Shown here one piece after another: positions 17,006 through 25,878 of a stretch of DNA of 64,000 nucleotides. Made by a program: the position numbers and the translations under genes. The first letter of the stretch is position 1. Each line of letters opens with the position of its first letter. Source of the DNA: Aliidiomarina celeris. GTDB taxonomy: Bacteria; Pseudomonadota; Gammaproteobacteria; Enterobacterales; Alteromonadaceae. The notes beneath the pieces are model-generated. The model did no database searches. It saw only the letters and a program-made list of their open reading frames with translations, and was not told the origin of the DNA. The stretch lies in NCBI RefSeq assembly GCF_003316875.1, contig NZ_QMIL01000001.1, positions 496,001 through 560,000 on the forward strand. The letters run 5' to 3'.

Positions 17006-19651
17006 ATGGAGGCGTCGGCACCGGCTTTATTTGAAGTAGAATGGCCGCAAGACTTGTCGTCTATTGCGCAGTGGAAAACTCTGCTGCAACACTATAACGA
17101 CTGGGCCGAAGAACAGTTCTATATTGCCGACATAGAAACCTTGGTACACGACCGAGCGGCTTTTTTTGACCAGTTACTGAGTGCTGCCTGGTCTGCACTC
17201 GAACTAACAAATGAGCCACTCAGTTTACTCGCTGTGGGTGGTTATGGACGCGGCACGCTTCACCCCGGCTCCGATATTGATCTTTTAATCCTCCACGACG
17301 GTCCACTCAACGACTCCTGCACCCAACGCGTTAGTCAGCTTATTACGCTATTGTGGGATATTCGTGTCGACTTAGGCCATTCAGTTCGCTCGGTTACCGA
17401 ATGCATGGTGCAAGCCGCTGCCGACATTACCATTGCAACCAGCCTCATTGAAAGCCGACTCATTTGTGGCAACGGTACTTTAAGCGAGCATTTACATCAC
17501 CAAATCATGACAGCATTCCCGTGGACGAGTCGGGCATTTTACCAAGCCAAACGTGCAGAGCAGGAAGCTCGCCACAAACAGTTTCATGGCACTTCGTACA
17601 ACCTCGAGCCGAATATAAAAAGCTCTCCAGGTGGCTTGCGCGATATTCAAACGGTGCACTGGATTGCAAAGCTGCACTTTAAAACACGCCGCGACGAAAG
17701 CCTCGTTGAATACAACTACATGACTGCCGAGGAATTTATTGAATTACGTTCGTGCCAAGCATTTTTGTGGCGCATTCGCTATGCCTTGCACTTAGTGGCG
17801 GGCAAATGCGAAGACCGGTTGCTCTTCGACTATCAAACCGACGTTGCACAGCGGCTTGGCTATTACCATCGAGTGCCTGAAGATGAACAAACTCGGGTAG
17901 GAAAACGCGCTGTTGAGCTGATGATGAAGGACTATTTTCAGGTTGTACTCAAGGTCAATGAACTTAACCGGATGTTACTGCAGTTCTACGAACAAGCCAT
18001 TTTAGGCCCGGTAGATCTGCTGGAACCTGAACCATTAAATGATAACTTCGCGCTGTCGGGCGCGTTGATTCTCGCTCGCCACGATCAGGTATTTGCAAAC
18101 CCGCAGGAAATTCTCGGATTTTTCCTTACTATTGCCGACGAGCCGCGCATTAAAGGTATTCACTCGCACACCATCCGGCTCTTACGCAACGCTCGTGCTC
18201 AGCTTACCGCGCCCCTGTCGGAAAATGCCGCCTGTCGCGATATTTTTCGGCGTTTAGTAGCACACCCAAAAGGATTTGGTCGCGCTTTCGGTCTTATGCA
18301 TCGACACGGCATTATGGCGGTATACCTGCCAGCTTGGGCGAATATTGTTGGGCAAATGCAGTTCGACCTTTTTCATGCCTACACAGTCGACGAACATACC
18401 TTTCGCCTTGTTCGCAATTTGTATCGCTTTACGCTCAAGTCTCGCGCCCACGAGTTTCCCTTATGCAGTGAATTAGTGCAGCGCATGAAGTCGCGTGAAT
18501 TACTATTTTTAGCCGGCATTTTCCATGATATTGCTAAAGGGCGTGGCGGTGATCATTCCGAATTAGGTGCTATCGACGCGCGTGAATTCTGTAACGCACA
18601 CGGCTACAGTAAAAGCGACGGTGAACTTGTTGCATGGTTGGTCGAACAACATTTGTTAATGTCGATTACCGCGCAGAAACGGGACATTTACGATCCTGAA
18701 GTGATTCGCGAGTTTGCCAACAAAGTAGAGAGCAAAAAACGCCTCCAGTTTCTTTATTGTTTAACCGTTGCCGATATTCGGGCCACCAATGCCAGCTTGT
18801 GGAATAACTGGAAAGCAACTTTGCTGGAAGAGCTCTATAAAGCTACCGTGGCTACCCTTGAACATCATGGCGAGAGTAGCCATACACTGCGCGAACGTAT
18901 TCATGAAAACAAACAGCACGCACTTGCGCTACTGCTCAGTGCTGGCCACGAAGTGAACGCTATTCAGCAGCTGTGGGGTCGCTTTACCGCCGACTACTTC
19001 TTTCGCCACACGCCAGAGCAAATTGCCTGGCATAGCCAACATCTTGTGCACATTAAAAACGTACAGTTACCGCTTATTCTGATTGGCGATGAAAACAACC
19101 AAGGCACCACAGAAATTTTCATTTACCACTTGGAAGAAAATCATCTTTTTGCCAATGTTGCCGCTGTACTGGACGCCGAAGGCTTAAGCATTCACGACGC
19201 ACAGATTCTCAATACCCGTGACGGCTTTGTTATGGACACCTTTATTGTGCTCGATCAAAACGGCACCGCACTTGCCGAGCCGCAACGCATAGAGGCGGTG
19301 CACCAACATTTGCACGACGTACTGCGCAAACGCCGTACAGCCCCGCGAGGACACCGAGCCTTGTCGCGGCGTATGAAGAACTTTAGTGTAAAAACGCGCC
19401 TACATTTCTTACCCCAAAAGGGCTCAAAAAAAACCACTTTTGAACTCATTACACTTGATCGCCCCGGCCTCATTGCTCGCCTTGCTCGCGTATTCCAAGC
19501 GCAAGGCGTGATTCTTATGGCGGCAAAAATTACCACCGTAGGCGAACAGGCTGAAGATTTATTTATTGTCACGAACGCTCAGCAAATGGCGCTTACCGCG
19601 GCCCAACGGGAAACTTTGCAAAGCGCCATTATTCAAGAGCTAGATCACTAA
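17006..19651 (+). CDS. glnD: Bifunctional uridylyltransferase/uridylyl-removing enzyme
   Basis: Glutamine sensor of nitrogen control; it adds UMP to and removes it from PII proteins. At 881 residues it has the full domain order: nucleotidyltransferase domain with GGYGRGTLHPGSDIDLLIL (about 75-95), a central helical part, an HD domain with GIFHDIAKGRGGDHSELGA (about 508-530), then two C-terminal ACT domains (about 700-780 and 810-880). It lies between map and dapD, a common order. Confidence 0.97.
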   Translation: MEASAPALFEVEWPQDLSSIAQWKTLLQHYNDWAEEQFYIADIETLVHDRAAFFDQLLSAAWSALELTNEPLSLLAVGGYGRGTLHPGSDIDLLILHDGPLNDSCTQRVSQLITLLWDIRVDLGHSVRSVTECMVQAAADITIATSLIESRLICGNGTLSEHLHHQIMTAFPWTSRAFYQAKRAEQEARHKQFHGTSYNLEPNIKSSPGGLRDIQTVHWIAKLHFKTRRDESLVEYNYMTAEEFIELRSCQAFLWRIRYALHLVAGKCEDRLLFDYQTDVAQRLGYYHRVPEDEQTRVGKRAVELMMKDYFQVVLKVNELNRMLLQFYEQAILGPVDLLEPEPLNDNFALSGALILARHDQVFANPQEILGFFLTIADEPRIKGIHSHTIRLLRNARAQLTAPLSENAACRDIFRRLVAHPKGFGRAFGLMHRHGIMAVYLPAWANIVGQMQFDLFHAYTVDEHTFRLVRNLYRFTLKSRAHEFPLCSELVQRMKSRELLFLAGIFHDIAKGRGGDHSELGAIDAREFCNAHGYSKSDGELVAWLVEQHLLMSITAQKRDIYDPEVIREFANKVESKKRLQFLYCLTVADIRATNASLWNNWKATLLEELYKATVATLEHHGESSHTLRERIHENKQHALALLLSAGHEVNAIQQLWGRFTADYFFRHTPEQIAWHSQHLVHIKNVQLPLILIGDENNQGTTEIFIYHLEENHLFANVAAVLDAEGLSIHDAQILNTRDGFVMDTFIVLDQNGTALAEPQRIEAVHQHLHDVLRKRRTAPRGHRALSRRMKNFSVKTRLHFLPQKGSKKTTFELITLDRPGLIARLARVFQAQGVILMAAKITTVGEQAEDLFIVTNAQQMALTAAQRETLQSAIIQELDH

Positions 19652-19666
19652 GAGGAAGTTGTTTTT

Positions 19667-20491
19667 ATGAACAGTTTACAAACCCAAATTGAAACTGCGT
19701 TTGAAAGGCGCGCCGATTTCTCTCCACAGACGGCGCCGGCCGACGTAAGAGAAGCCGTTAACCAAGTGCTGAGCCAGCTCGACAACGGTAGTTTGCGTGT
19801 TGCGGAAAAAATTGACGGCAGTTGGGTTGTCCACGAATGGGTGAAAAAAGCCGTGTTGCTGTCGTTTCGGCTCAACGACAATGAACTGATGGACGGCGCC
19901 GAAACACGCTTTTTCGACAAAGTACCGAGCAAATATGCCAACTACAGCGCTGCGGATTTCCAACGCGACGGCGTGCGTATTGTGCCGCCCGCCATGGTTC
20001 GTCGCGGTAGCTTTGTGGGTAAAAACGTGGTGGTAATGCCGAGCTACGTAAATTTAGGCGCTTATGTCGACGAAGGCAGTATGGTCGACACTTGGGCTAC
20101 CGTGGGTAGCTGCGCGCAAATAGGCAAAAACGTTCATTTGTCGGGCGGCGTTGGTATTGGCGGTGTACTCGAACCGCTACAAGCAAATCCAACCATTATT
20201 GAAGACAACTGTTTTATCGGGGCGCGCTCAGAAATTGTTGAAGGCGTAATTGTAGAAGAAGGCGCTGTAATTTCTATGGGTGTATATATTGGCCAAAGCA
20301 CCCGAATTTTTGACCGTGAAACCGGCGAAGTACACTACGGCCGCGTGCCTGCTGGTGCGGTAGTGGTGCCTGGCTCACTGCCAGCGAAAGACGGCAGTCA
20401 TTCGCTTTATGCGGCCATTATTGTTAAAAAAGTAGACGCTAAAACACGCGCAAAAGTCGGCATTAACGCCCTATTGCGCGGCGTAGAATAA
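19667..20491 (+). CDS. dapD: 2,3,4,5-tetrahydropyridine-2,6-dicarboxylate N-succinyltransferase
   Basis: Acylates tetrahydrodipicolinate with succinyl-CoA in the succinylase branch of lysine/diaminopimelate synthesis. The 274-residue protein has an N-terminal helical domain and a left-handed beta helix (hexapeptide repeats from about residue 100), with [14 protein letters not shown] and [12 protein letters not shown]. It lies 15 bp after glnD with AAGAGGAAG as ribosome-binding site. Confidence 0.97.
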   Translation: MNSLQTQIETAFERRADFSPQTAPADVREAVNQVLSQLDNGSLRVAEKIDGSWVVHEWVKKAVLLSFRLNDNELMDGAETRFFDKVPSKYANYSAADFQRDGVRIVPPAMVRRGSFVGKNVVVMPSYVNLGAYVDEGSMVDTWATVGSCAQIGKNVHLSGGVGIGGVLEPLQANPTIIEDNCFIGARSEIVEGVIVEEGAVISMGVYIGQSTRIFDRETGEVHYGRVPAGAVVVPGSLPAKDGSHSLYAAIIVKKVDAKTRAKVGINALLRGVE

Positions 20492-20517
20492 CACCCCAAA
20501 ATGCGCAAAAGTCGATA

Positions 20518-20551
20518 AAAAGCGGCGAACGTTCACGAACGCGCCGCTTTT
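20518..20551. terminator. Bidirectional terminator between dapD and truC
   Basis: AAAAGCGGCG and CGCCGCTTTT are perfect 10-bp arms with a 14-base loop, so it has A/T tracts on both sides and can work in both directions. The right arm and most of the loop lie inside the last codons of truC (stop at 20533), an economical overlap of coding sequence and terminator. Confidence 0.8.
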
Positions 20552-21255
20552 CTGAATGGCTCAAGGAAATCACTTGGTAAATCGATACGTAACGCTATCG
20601 GTTCACCGCTCACTGGGTGGCTAAATTGCAACGCGGTAGCGGCTAATAGCAATCGGTTACAGTTAAAATGTTCACGGAAAAACCGGTTATGCCGCCCGTC
20701 GCCATGGTTAGTATCGCCAATAATCGGGTGCCTTAAATGCGCCATATGGCGGCGTAATTGATGCTTTCTACCCGTGAGCGGCGACAGTTCAACCAAAGAA
20801 TAGCGCGTACTTGCGTGTTTTTTGCTGACCGCAAAAGGCAGCTCTACCTGTTCTAGGGTTCTAAAGTCGGTCACTGCTTCTTGCGCATCTTTGTTTTGCT
20901 GTGCCAATTTATCGGCCACAGCGTCGAGCTCCTCTTTCAACGGGTAGTCTATTCGGCCTTCTTCGGGCAAATAGCCACGCACCACCGCATGATAGGTTTT
21001 CTTCACTTGCCGCGCAGCCATTTGCTCGCCCATCAAGCGCGCAACATCGGCATTCAGCGCGAACACTAATAAACCTGAAGTAGGTCGGTCGAGCCGATGA
21101 ATTGGAAACACGTGTTGGCCAATTTGATCTCGCAGCAACTGCATGGCGAACCAACGCTCTCCACGCGCTAACGCGGTGCGATGTACAAGCAGACCGGCCG
21201 GCTTGTCAATCACTACCAAATGATCGTCTTGATAAACAATAGGGAGCGTGATCAT
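20533..21255 (-). CDS. truC: tRNA pseudouridine(65) synthase
   Basis: RluA-family pseudouridine synthase of 240 residues. The catalytic Asp56 lies in HRLDRPTSGLLVF, and GRKHQLRRHMAHLRHPIIGD follows near residue 165. Size, the missing S4 domain and the neighbour yqcC point to TruC, which modifies U65 in tRNA-Ile and tRNA-Asp. Its start overlaps the yqcC stop by one base, the same pairing seen in E. coli. Confidence 0.92.
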   Translation of the reverse strand: MITLPIVYQDDHLVVIDKPAGLLVHRTALARGERWFAMQLLRDQIGQHVFPIHRLDRPTSGLLVFALNADVARLMGEQMAARQVKKTYHAVVRGYLPEEGRIDYPLKEELDAVADKLAQQNKDAQEAVTDFRTLEQVELPFAVSKKHASTRYSLVELSPLTGRKHQLRRHMAHLRHPIIGDTNHGDGRHNRFFREHFNCNRLLLAATALQFSHPVSGEPIALRIDLPSDFLEPFRKAARS

Positions 21256-21572
21256 CAGTGTGCAAACAGTGCGTCGAATTCACGCAGTAAGAGAATTAAC
21301 TCGCGTCGTTCCGCCCATTTGCCGCGCCAAGCTTCTTCCGCCATCGGGCTTATAGAAAAGCCATGAGGTAGCGGCATTTGCTGGGCAATACGGTGCTCAA
21401 ACTCAGGGATCATGATAAACTGCAACCACTGATGAAAATCGAGGGTATCAACCGCAAAAGGTTGTTTGCTTTGCAGTGCTTCCGCGCTCGGTGGTGTTTC
21501 GTCCCAGAGCCCTTGAGCCTGCATTTGCTCACGAATTTGCTGTAATAATTGTGCTATTTTCTCTACGCTCAC
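21255..21572 (-). CDS. yqcC: YqcC family protein, GTG start
   Basis: A 105-residue protein resembling E. coli YqcC: the segments TLDFHQWLQFIMIPEFEHRI and PLPHGFSISPMAEEAW match the family in order. Function is unknown; it is habitually the upstream partner of truC. The frame is open to GTG 21596, which would run into a tandem repeat. GTG 21572 has TTGGGAG five bases upstream and gives the normal length, so it is preferred. Confidence 0.82.
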   Translation of the reverse strand: MSVEKIAQLLQQIREQMQAQGLWDETPPSAEALQSKQPFAVDTLDFHQWLQFIMIPEFEHRIAQQMPLPHGFSISPMAEEAWRGKWAERRELILLLREFDALFAH

Positions 21573-21582
21573 TGTTACTCCC

Positions 21583-21634
21583 AAGTGACTTTTCACAAGT
21601 GACTTTTCACAAGTGACTTTTCACAAGTGACTTT
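21583..21634. repeat. Tandem 14-bp repeat, 3.7 copies
   Basis: Three exact copies of AAGTGACTTTTCAC (21583, 21597, 21611) and a fourth partial copy ending at 21634 stand head to tail, upstream of both yqcC and the divergent DUF3549 gene. There are no spacers, so it is not a CRISPR array. Each unit contains GTGA and TCAC half-sites (GTGACTTTTCAC), so it could be either slippage DNA or a cluster of protein-binding sites. Confidence 0.9.
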
Positions 21635-21636
21635 GT

Positions 21637-21668
21637 GTGTGTAAATTTGTGCGTGTATAAATTTGTAC
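21637..21668. repeat. Tandem pair of 16-bp repeats
   Basis: GTGTGTAAATTTGTGC is followed directly by GTGTATAAATTTGTAC, differing at two positions. It adjoins the 14-bp array, so the whole interval between yqcC and the divergent gene is repeat-derived. Confidence 0.8.
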
Positions 21669-21759
21669 AGGCGCAAATTAGCGGCATAGTATAGCGAATT
21701 TCAGCGCTGCTGAGCACCCAAAACCCAACGCTATAAAAAGAAAGGCGATAAACAACAGT

Positions 21760-22803
21760 ATGACCATTTCCACCCTGTCTGAGTTTATGCAAGCGAGCGG
21801 CGTAGAATGGCACGTTTATGACGTGTCTCGGCGTGTCTGCGCCCTGCCCTTGGAAACTTTAAAAGCCATAGAACAAGGAAGCCAACCTTTCCCCTATCCA
21901 CGCCAACAAAAAGCTTGGCTAGGTATTACGTTTTGGCAACCTACACAGGCCGATAATCCGTTTATTTGGTTTGTCTCCTTGCCCCTCGACGAACGCGGCG
22001 CATTTCAACACGCGGCTATGCAGCATTTTCTCAGCATTATTGTGGACGCACTGGGGGCAACACCTACGGCTGAACCCGATCAACAGCAGGCAGAGCGTTT
22101 ACAGCAAAACCCCTACATTTTTCAACCCGACGAACCGAGGCGTGCCATGTTTCATGCATTGGTGTCGCATGATTTAAACCGTAGCCCGTCGATTCATTTT
22201 GAGCATGCCCATAGCTTTCTGTCCGGCCACCCCATGGAATGGCAACAGGTTGGTGTGCAGGGAATTTATGACGTTATGCTACGTTGCCTGCACGAGCCCG
22301 CTATTCAGCAACATGTTCATACCCAATTTCAATTCTGGCCAGCGCCGGTTCGCGACACTGTCGTTGCGGCCTGCGAGCATCTTCAACTGCCCTCTGCGCT
22401 ACAAGCCAATTTACTCGCCCAAGTGTCGGAGCAAACAGCAACTGAGCAACCAGAACTTGTTATTGCACTTTTACGAGCCACCTCGGGGCGCCATGCAGAG
22501 CGGAGCTACCGGCAAAAAATCAAACTATTAACGCGTAAGGCAAATTCAGAACTGCAACTCAACCTTATTACCCTTATTGCTGCCCGCAGCTGGCTTGTAC
22601 TGGAACACCCCGAACTTATGCATTGGTTTTTTGCCGCTGCTGCAGCACATAACCCCCAGCTGTTCGTGCAGCTTTTTCGTGAATTGGTCTTTTTACCGCA
22701 GTTACGCCTAGCTTGTTTAACATACATTCGCCAACAGCATACCGATACCACAGTGCAGCAGGCTATTGCGCAACTCGTAAAATCTGCGGGAGCACGTTCC
22801 TAA
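21760..22803 (+). CDS. DUF3549 family protein
   Basis: A 347-residue cytoplasmic protein, without signal peptide or membrane segments. Its N-terminus (TISTLSEFMQASGVEWHVYD) and the W/P-rich part that follows look like the DUF3549 family of Alteromonadales, Vibrionales and relatives. Function unknown. The rest is helical and Leu/Gln-rich. Its stop overlaps the start of the DUF3301 gene by one base. Location next to truC-yqcC is characteristic. Confidence 0.75.
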   Translation: MTISTLSEFMQASGVEWHVYDVSRRVCALPLETLKAIEQGSQPFPYPRQQKAWLGITFWQPTQADNPFIWFVSLPLDERGAFQHAAMQHFLSIIVDALGATPTAEPDQQQAERLQQNPYIFQPDEPRRAMFHALVSHDLNRSPSIHFEHAHSFLSGHPMEWQQVGVQGIYDVMLRCLHEPAIQQHVHTQFQFWPAPVRDTVVAACEHLQLPSALQANLLAQVSEQTATEQPELVIALLRATSGRHAERSYRQKIKLLTRKANSELQLNLITLIAARSWLVLEHPELMHWFFAAAAAHNPQLFVQLFRELVFLPQLRLACLTYIRQQHTDTTVQQAIAQLVKSAGARS

Positions 22804-23162
22804 TGGTGTTCGAGTTACTAAATGTACTGTGGTTGCTTTGCGCGGCCACCGCTGGTGCATTATTTTGGAATTGGCGGCGGCAAGACGAATGGGCACGCAA
22901 ATACGCAGCCCACGTATGCAAGAAAAACGATCTCCAATTACTCGACGTTGCCCGACAAACCGGGCGCTTCCGTTATCAAAAAGGCTGGGCGTGGCAAGCG
23001 GAATTCAGTTTTGGTTTTTCAAGCGACGGAGAGTCGCGCTACGAAGGAACCCTAACGTTACGGAATTTGCACCTTGCCGGTGTGCAATTACCACCACACC
23101 GTTGGCAAGAACCAGCGGCAGGTGTTCACTACCACCCCGCTGATCCTTATCGAAAACCTTAA
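22803..23162 (+). CDS. DUF3301 family small membrane-anchored protein
   Basis: 119 residues with a single N-terminal membrane segment (about 3-22) and a soluble part with WRRQDEWARKYAAHVCKK and RYEGTLTLRNLHL, resembling DUF3301. Function unknown. The longer open frame to 22713 is rejected because ATG 22803 overlaps the DUF3549 stop (TAATG) and gives the family start, MVFELLNVLW. Confidence 0.75.
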   Translation: MVFELLNVLWLLCAATAGALFWNWRRQDEWARKYAAHVCKKNDLQLLDVARQTGRFRYQKGWAWQAEFSFGFSSDGESRYEGTLTLRNLHLAGVQLPPHRWQEPAAGVHYHPADPYRKP

Positions 23163-23188
23163 ACGTGTCGGTAGCATTAATTACTGGG

Positions 23189-23521
23189 CTAGCCCCAAGC
23201 TTTTTCTGCAGCAGCACTGCGCTTACGGGTGAGTAAAAACACCCAAGCGTCTTTGTACATCACCCAGTCGCCGAGCAGGCTATACGCGGGATACTTAAAG
23301 GTTGCCGGTTTATTATGTTCGAAAACAAAATGCCCGAGCCATGCAAAGCCATAGCCAATCAGTGGCAACGCCAATAGCCACCAAAAATTTGAGCTCATCA
23401 GAGCCCACGCCAACACCAGCAAAACCAACGTACTGCCTACATAGTGCATTATTCGGCAGCGTTTATCGCTGTGCTCTTTTAGGTAATAGGGGTAAAACTG
23501 TGCAAAAGACTCAAACTGCAT
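23189..23521 (-). CDS. Mpo1-like (DUF962) membrane protein
   Basis: 110 residues with two or three hydrophobic segments. The conserved histidine contexts of the family are visible: HYVGST near residue 26 and GHFVFEHNKPATF near residue 63. Yeast Mpo1 is a dioxygenase for 2-hydroxy fatty acids; the bacterial role is not established. It converges on the DUF3301 gene and overlaps the upstream GNAT gene by 11 bp. Confidence 0.8.
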   Translation of the reverse strand: MQFESFAQFYPYYLKEHSDKRCRIMHYVGSTLVLLVLAWALMSSNFWWLLALPLIGYGFAWLGHFVFEHNKPATFKYPAYSLLGDWVMYKDAWVFLLTRKRSAAAEKAWG

Positions 23522-24203
23522 CGGTTTCTGCTCCTGTTTTATTCACTTCGTCTTGTGCTAGCAGAGCTTCTCGACTGTGAAACATCAGAAGTCCATCAAT
23601 ACCGCCCACTTCAATTCGCTGTAACGGTTGGTATCCGCGGCTGCCAAAAAAGCGCTCATACTCGGGCCGCGTTGCGAATACGGCAACACCTTCAGAGTTC
23701 TCATTCTCGCGTAACTCTGCAGCAGCCGCTCGTAATAATAAGTCTCCTAACCCACGCTGCTGATAACGCGGATGTACGGCAATAAAAGCAAGCATATGAT
23801 AATTCTCAACCGGCATTGCGGCTTGAATAATACGCTCTTTTTCTAACATTTGTTTGGTGCTCACCCAGCCTGCAGTCAGTAACATTTTCAACCGCCAATG
23901 CCACACTCTGTCCGCACCCACGTGTTCGCCAGGGCGTGTTAAACACAGTACACCTTCAAGAATGTTATCTTCGTAAACACCCACCATGGGCTGTTTATGC
24001 TGCCAAAAGCTCATCAACTCTTCGCGGATGGCGGCGCGTAAACGCTGGTCGTAGTCTTCTTTATCTGCTTGGAAAATGCGTTGAAACACAGGGTCGTCAT
24101 GATACGCCTGATACAACAAAGACGCTGCCAGCCGAATCTCTTCGGATGCTAAATAAACCAGTCGCCCAGTTAATGGTTCTGCTGTTGTTGTCGCTTCTGC
24201 CAT
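23511..24203 (-). CDS. GNAT family N-acetyltransferase
   Basis: A 230-residue GNAT-fold protein. The acetyl-CoA binding motif A is clear: FIAVHPRYQQRGLGDLLLRA (about 135-155), followed by the FATRPEYERFFGSRGY element near residue 190. The substrate cannot be told. It overlaps the Mpo1-like gene by 11 bp, suggesting co-expression. Confidence 0.82.
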   Translation of the reverse strand: MAEATTTAEPLTGRLVYLASEEIRLAASLLYQAYHDDPVFQRIFQADKEDYDQRLRAAIREELMSFWQHKQPMVGVYEDNILEGVLCLTRPGEHVGADRVWHWRLKMLLTAGWVSTKQMLEKERIIQAAMPVENYHMLAFIAVHPRYQQRGLGDLLLRAAAAELRENENSEGVAVFATRPEYERFFGSRGYQPLQRIEVGGIDGLLMFHSREALLAQDEVNKTGAETDAV

Positions 24204-24278
24204 AAGGTTGCCTTATCTCTGCTTATTTCTATAAACGCACGTTTTACCGAACACTTCACTCACGATATACGAGCAGGG

Positions 24279-24851
24279 TTAAAATGTCACTGCTCCCTCA
24301 CTTTGGTCAAGCACTACAGGCTCTACTTCCCGAAGAAAACTTGATAAGTCGCCTGCTAAAACCACATGCGGCTCTTTACCCGCATATTCTAATCCTATCG
24401 CCCCAGTGGCATTGTTCATCGACAGCATTAAGTCGTCTTCAATGCCCACGCCAAAAAACAACGTAATATTCTGCTTTAAACGCTGCTTCATCAGCACGTG
24501 GCCAATCAGGTTCTGCTGTAAACGTTCTGCGTCTTGTTGCGACTGAACTTGCAAAAGTGTGAAGCTAAGATCACGAAAACGAACCTGTAAATCGCCCGCC
24601 CAAAAGCCAGCAAAAAAATCTTTTAGGTCGTTATGGATAGCTAATGCCAAGGCGTCCTCAACATTACTAAAGTTGAGAGGAGGCTGCTGCACTATCGGTT
24701 GCCACGCTACTTCTTCCCCTTCTACACTTCCGCTATAGCAGGGCGAATCCCATTCCTTAATATAGTCGGTGCGAGGCAGTAGGCCTGCGTCTGCGTACAT
24801 GCGTTGGTAACGCTCATGAAGTTCTGTTAAAACATTGGAAACATTACTCAT
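24279..24851 (-). CDS. syd: SecY-interacting protein Syd
   Basis: A 190-residue acidic, soluble protein. The segment LPRTDYIKEWDSPCYSG near residue 25 and the C-terminal half containing FGVGIEDDLMLSMNNATG are typical of Syd, which binds SecY on the cytoplasmic face. It is divergent from queF, the usual neighbour in Vibrionales and Alteromonadales, with 69 bp between proposed starts. Confidence 0.88.
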   Translation of the reverse strand: MSNVSNVLTELHERYQRMYADAGLLPRTDYIKEWDSPCYSGSVEGEEVAWQPIVQQPPLNFSNVEDALALAIHNDLKDFFAGFWAGDLQVRFRDLSFTLLQVQSQQDAERLQQNLIGHVLMKQRLKQNITLFFGVGIEDDLMLSMNNATGAIGLEYAGKEPHVVLAGDLSSFLREVEPVVLDQSEGAVTF

Positions 24852-24920
24852 GTAGAGTCCTTTAGCGGTTTCTCGTAAAATAGCGCTATCATAGTGCCAT
24901 TAGTTACCGAGGAAAATCCA

Positions 24921-25769
24921 ATGTCAATGCCAGCTTCTGAAACAAACAACGCGCTCAATGCGCTTCAGCTTGGCAAAGCAACTGAATACCCAGAACACTA
25001 TAACCCCGCGTTGTTGCAACCCGTTCCGCGCGCCTTAAATCGTGAGCCGCTCGGTATTCACGCCGCGGAGCTCCCTTTTTATGGCACCGACACTTGGACA
25101 GCCTACGAACTTTCTTGGCTCAATACCAATGGTTTACCGCAGGTCGCTGTTGCCGAAATTGACGTACCCGTTACCTCACCCAATCTTATTGAGTCGAAGT
25201 CGTTCAAACTTTACCTGAATAGCTTTAACCAAGAGCAACTCGACACTTGGCAAACTCTGCACGACCGACTTACCGAAGATCTCAGCGCATGCGCTGGGGA
25301 GCCTGTTAAGGTGCGATTATTCAGTTTACGCGACTATGCCTTGCGCGGTTTAAACGTGCCCGACGGCGACTCCCTTGACGCCCTTCCCATTCGCATTGAC
25401 ACCTACGACTACGACCCTAATTTATTAACATTTGGCTCTCAAGCTGAAGTAGAAGAAACCCTCTACAGTGATTTGCTCAAATCCAATTGTTTGATCACCA
25501 ACCAACCCGACTGGGGCTCTGTCACGATTCGTTACAAAGGCCGACAAATTGATCGTAGCAGTCTGCTGCGCTATGTCGTAAGCTTTAGAAGTCACAACGA
25601 GTTCCATGAACAATGTGTGGAACGCATTTTTACCGACATTCAACGCCTGTTGAAACCGCTTGAACTCTCGGTTGAAGCGCGCTACACACGACGCGGAGGG
25701 CTTGATATCAACCCCATCCGTAGTACAAATGAAGACAGTGCTCGGATGCAAAGAACGGTAAGACAATAA
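24921..25769 (+). CDS. queF: NADPH-dependent 7-cyano-7-deazaguanine reductase
   Basis: Reduces preQ0 to preQ1 in queuosine synthesis. Taken from ATG 24921 (GAGGA 8 bases upstream) the protein has 282 residues, like E. coli QueF. The thioimide-forming cysteine falls at position 190 in [16 protein letters not shown], and the NADPH-binding [14 protein letters not shown] motif is at 91-104, as expected for the long, two-domain type. The open frame reaches back to GTG 24894, but that codon has no ribosome-binding site. Confidence 0.96.
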   Translation: MSMPASETNNALNALQLGKATEYPEHYNPALLQPVPRALNREPLGIHAAELPFYGTDTWTAYELSWLNTNGLPQVAVAEIDVPVTSPNLIESKSFKLYLNSFNQEQLDTWQTLHDRLTEDLSACAGEPVKVRLFSLRDYALRGLNVPDGDSLDALPIRIDTYDYDPNLLTFGSQAEVEETLYSDLLKSNCLITNQPDWGSVTIRYKGRQIDRSSLLRYVVSFRSHNEFHEQCVERIFTDIQRLLKPLELSVEARYTRRGGLDINPIRSTNEDSARMQRTVRQ

Positions 25770-25878
25770 ACAGCTTTTATGGTAGCATTTGCCGGTAATT
25801 ACGAACCTTCGTAAAAAGCTTTTAAAGCCGCTTTGCGAGTCGTACATGAGTAGCCTGATATTTACAGAGTGAGACCGC

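Noticed and set aside
21583..21634. Possible CRISPR array
   Set aside because: The 14-bp units follow each other directly, without spacers, and no cas gene is near.
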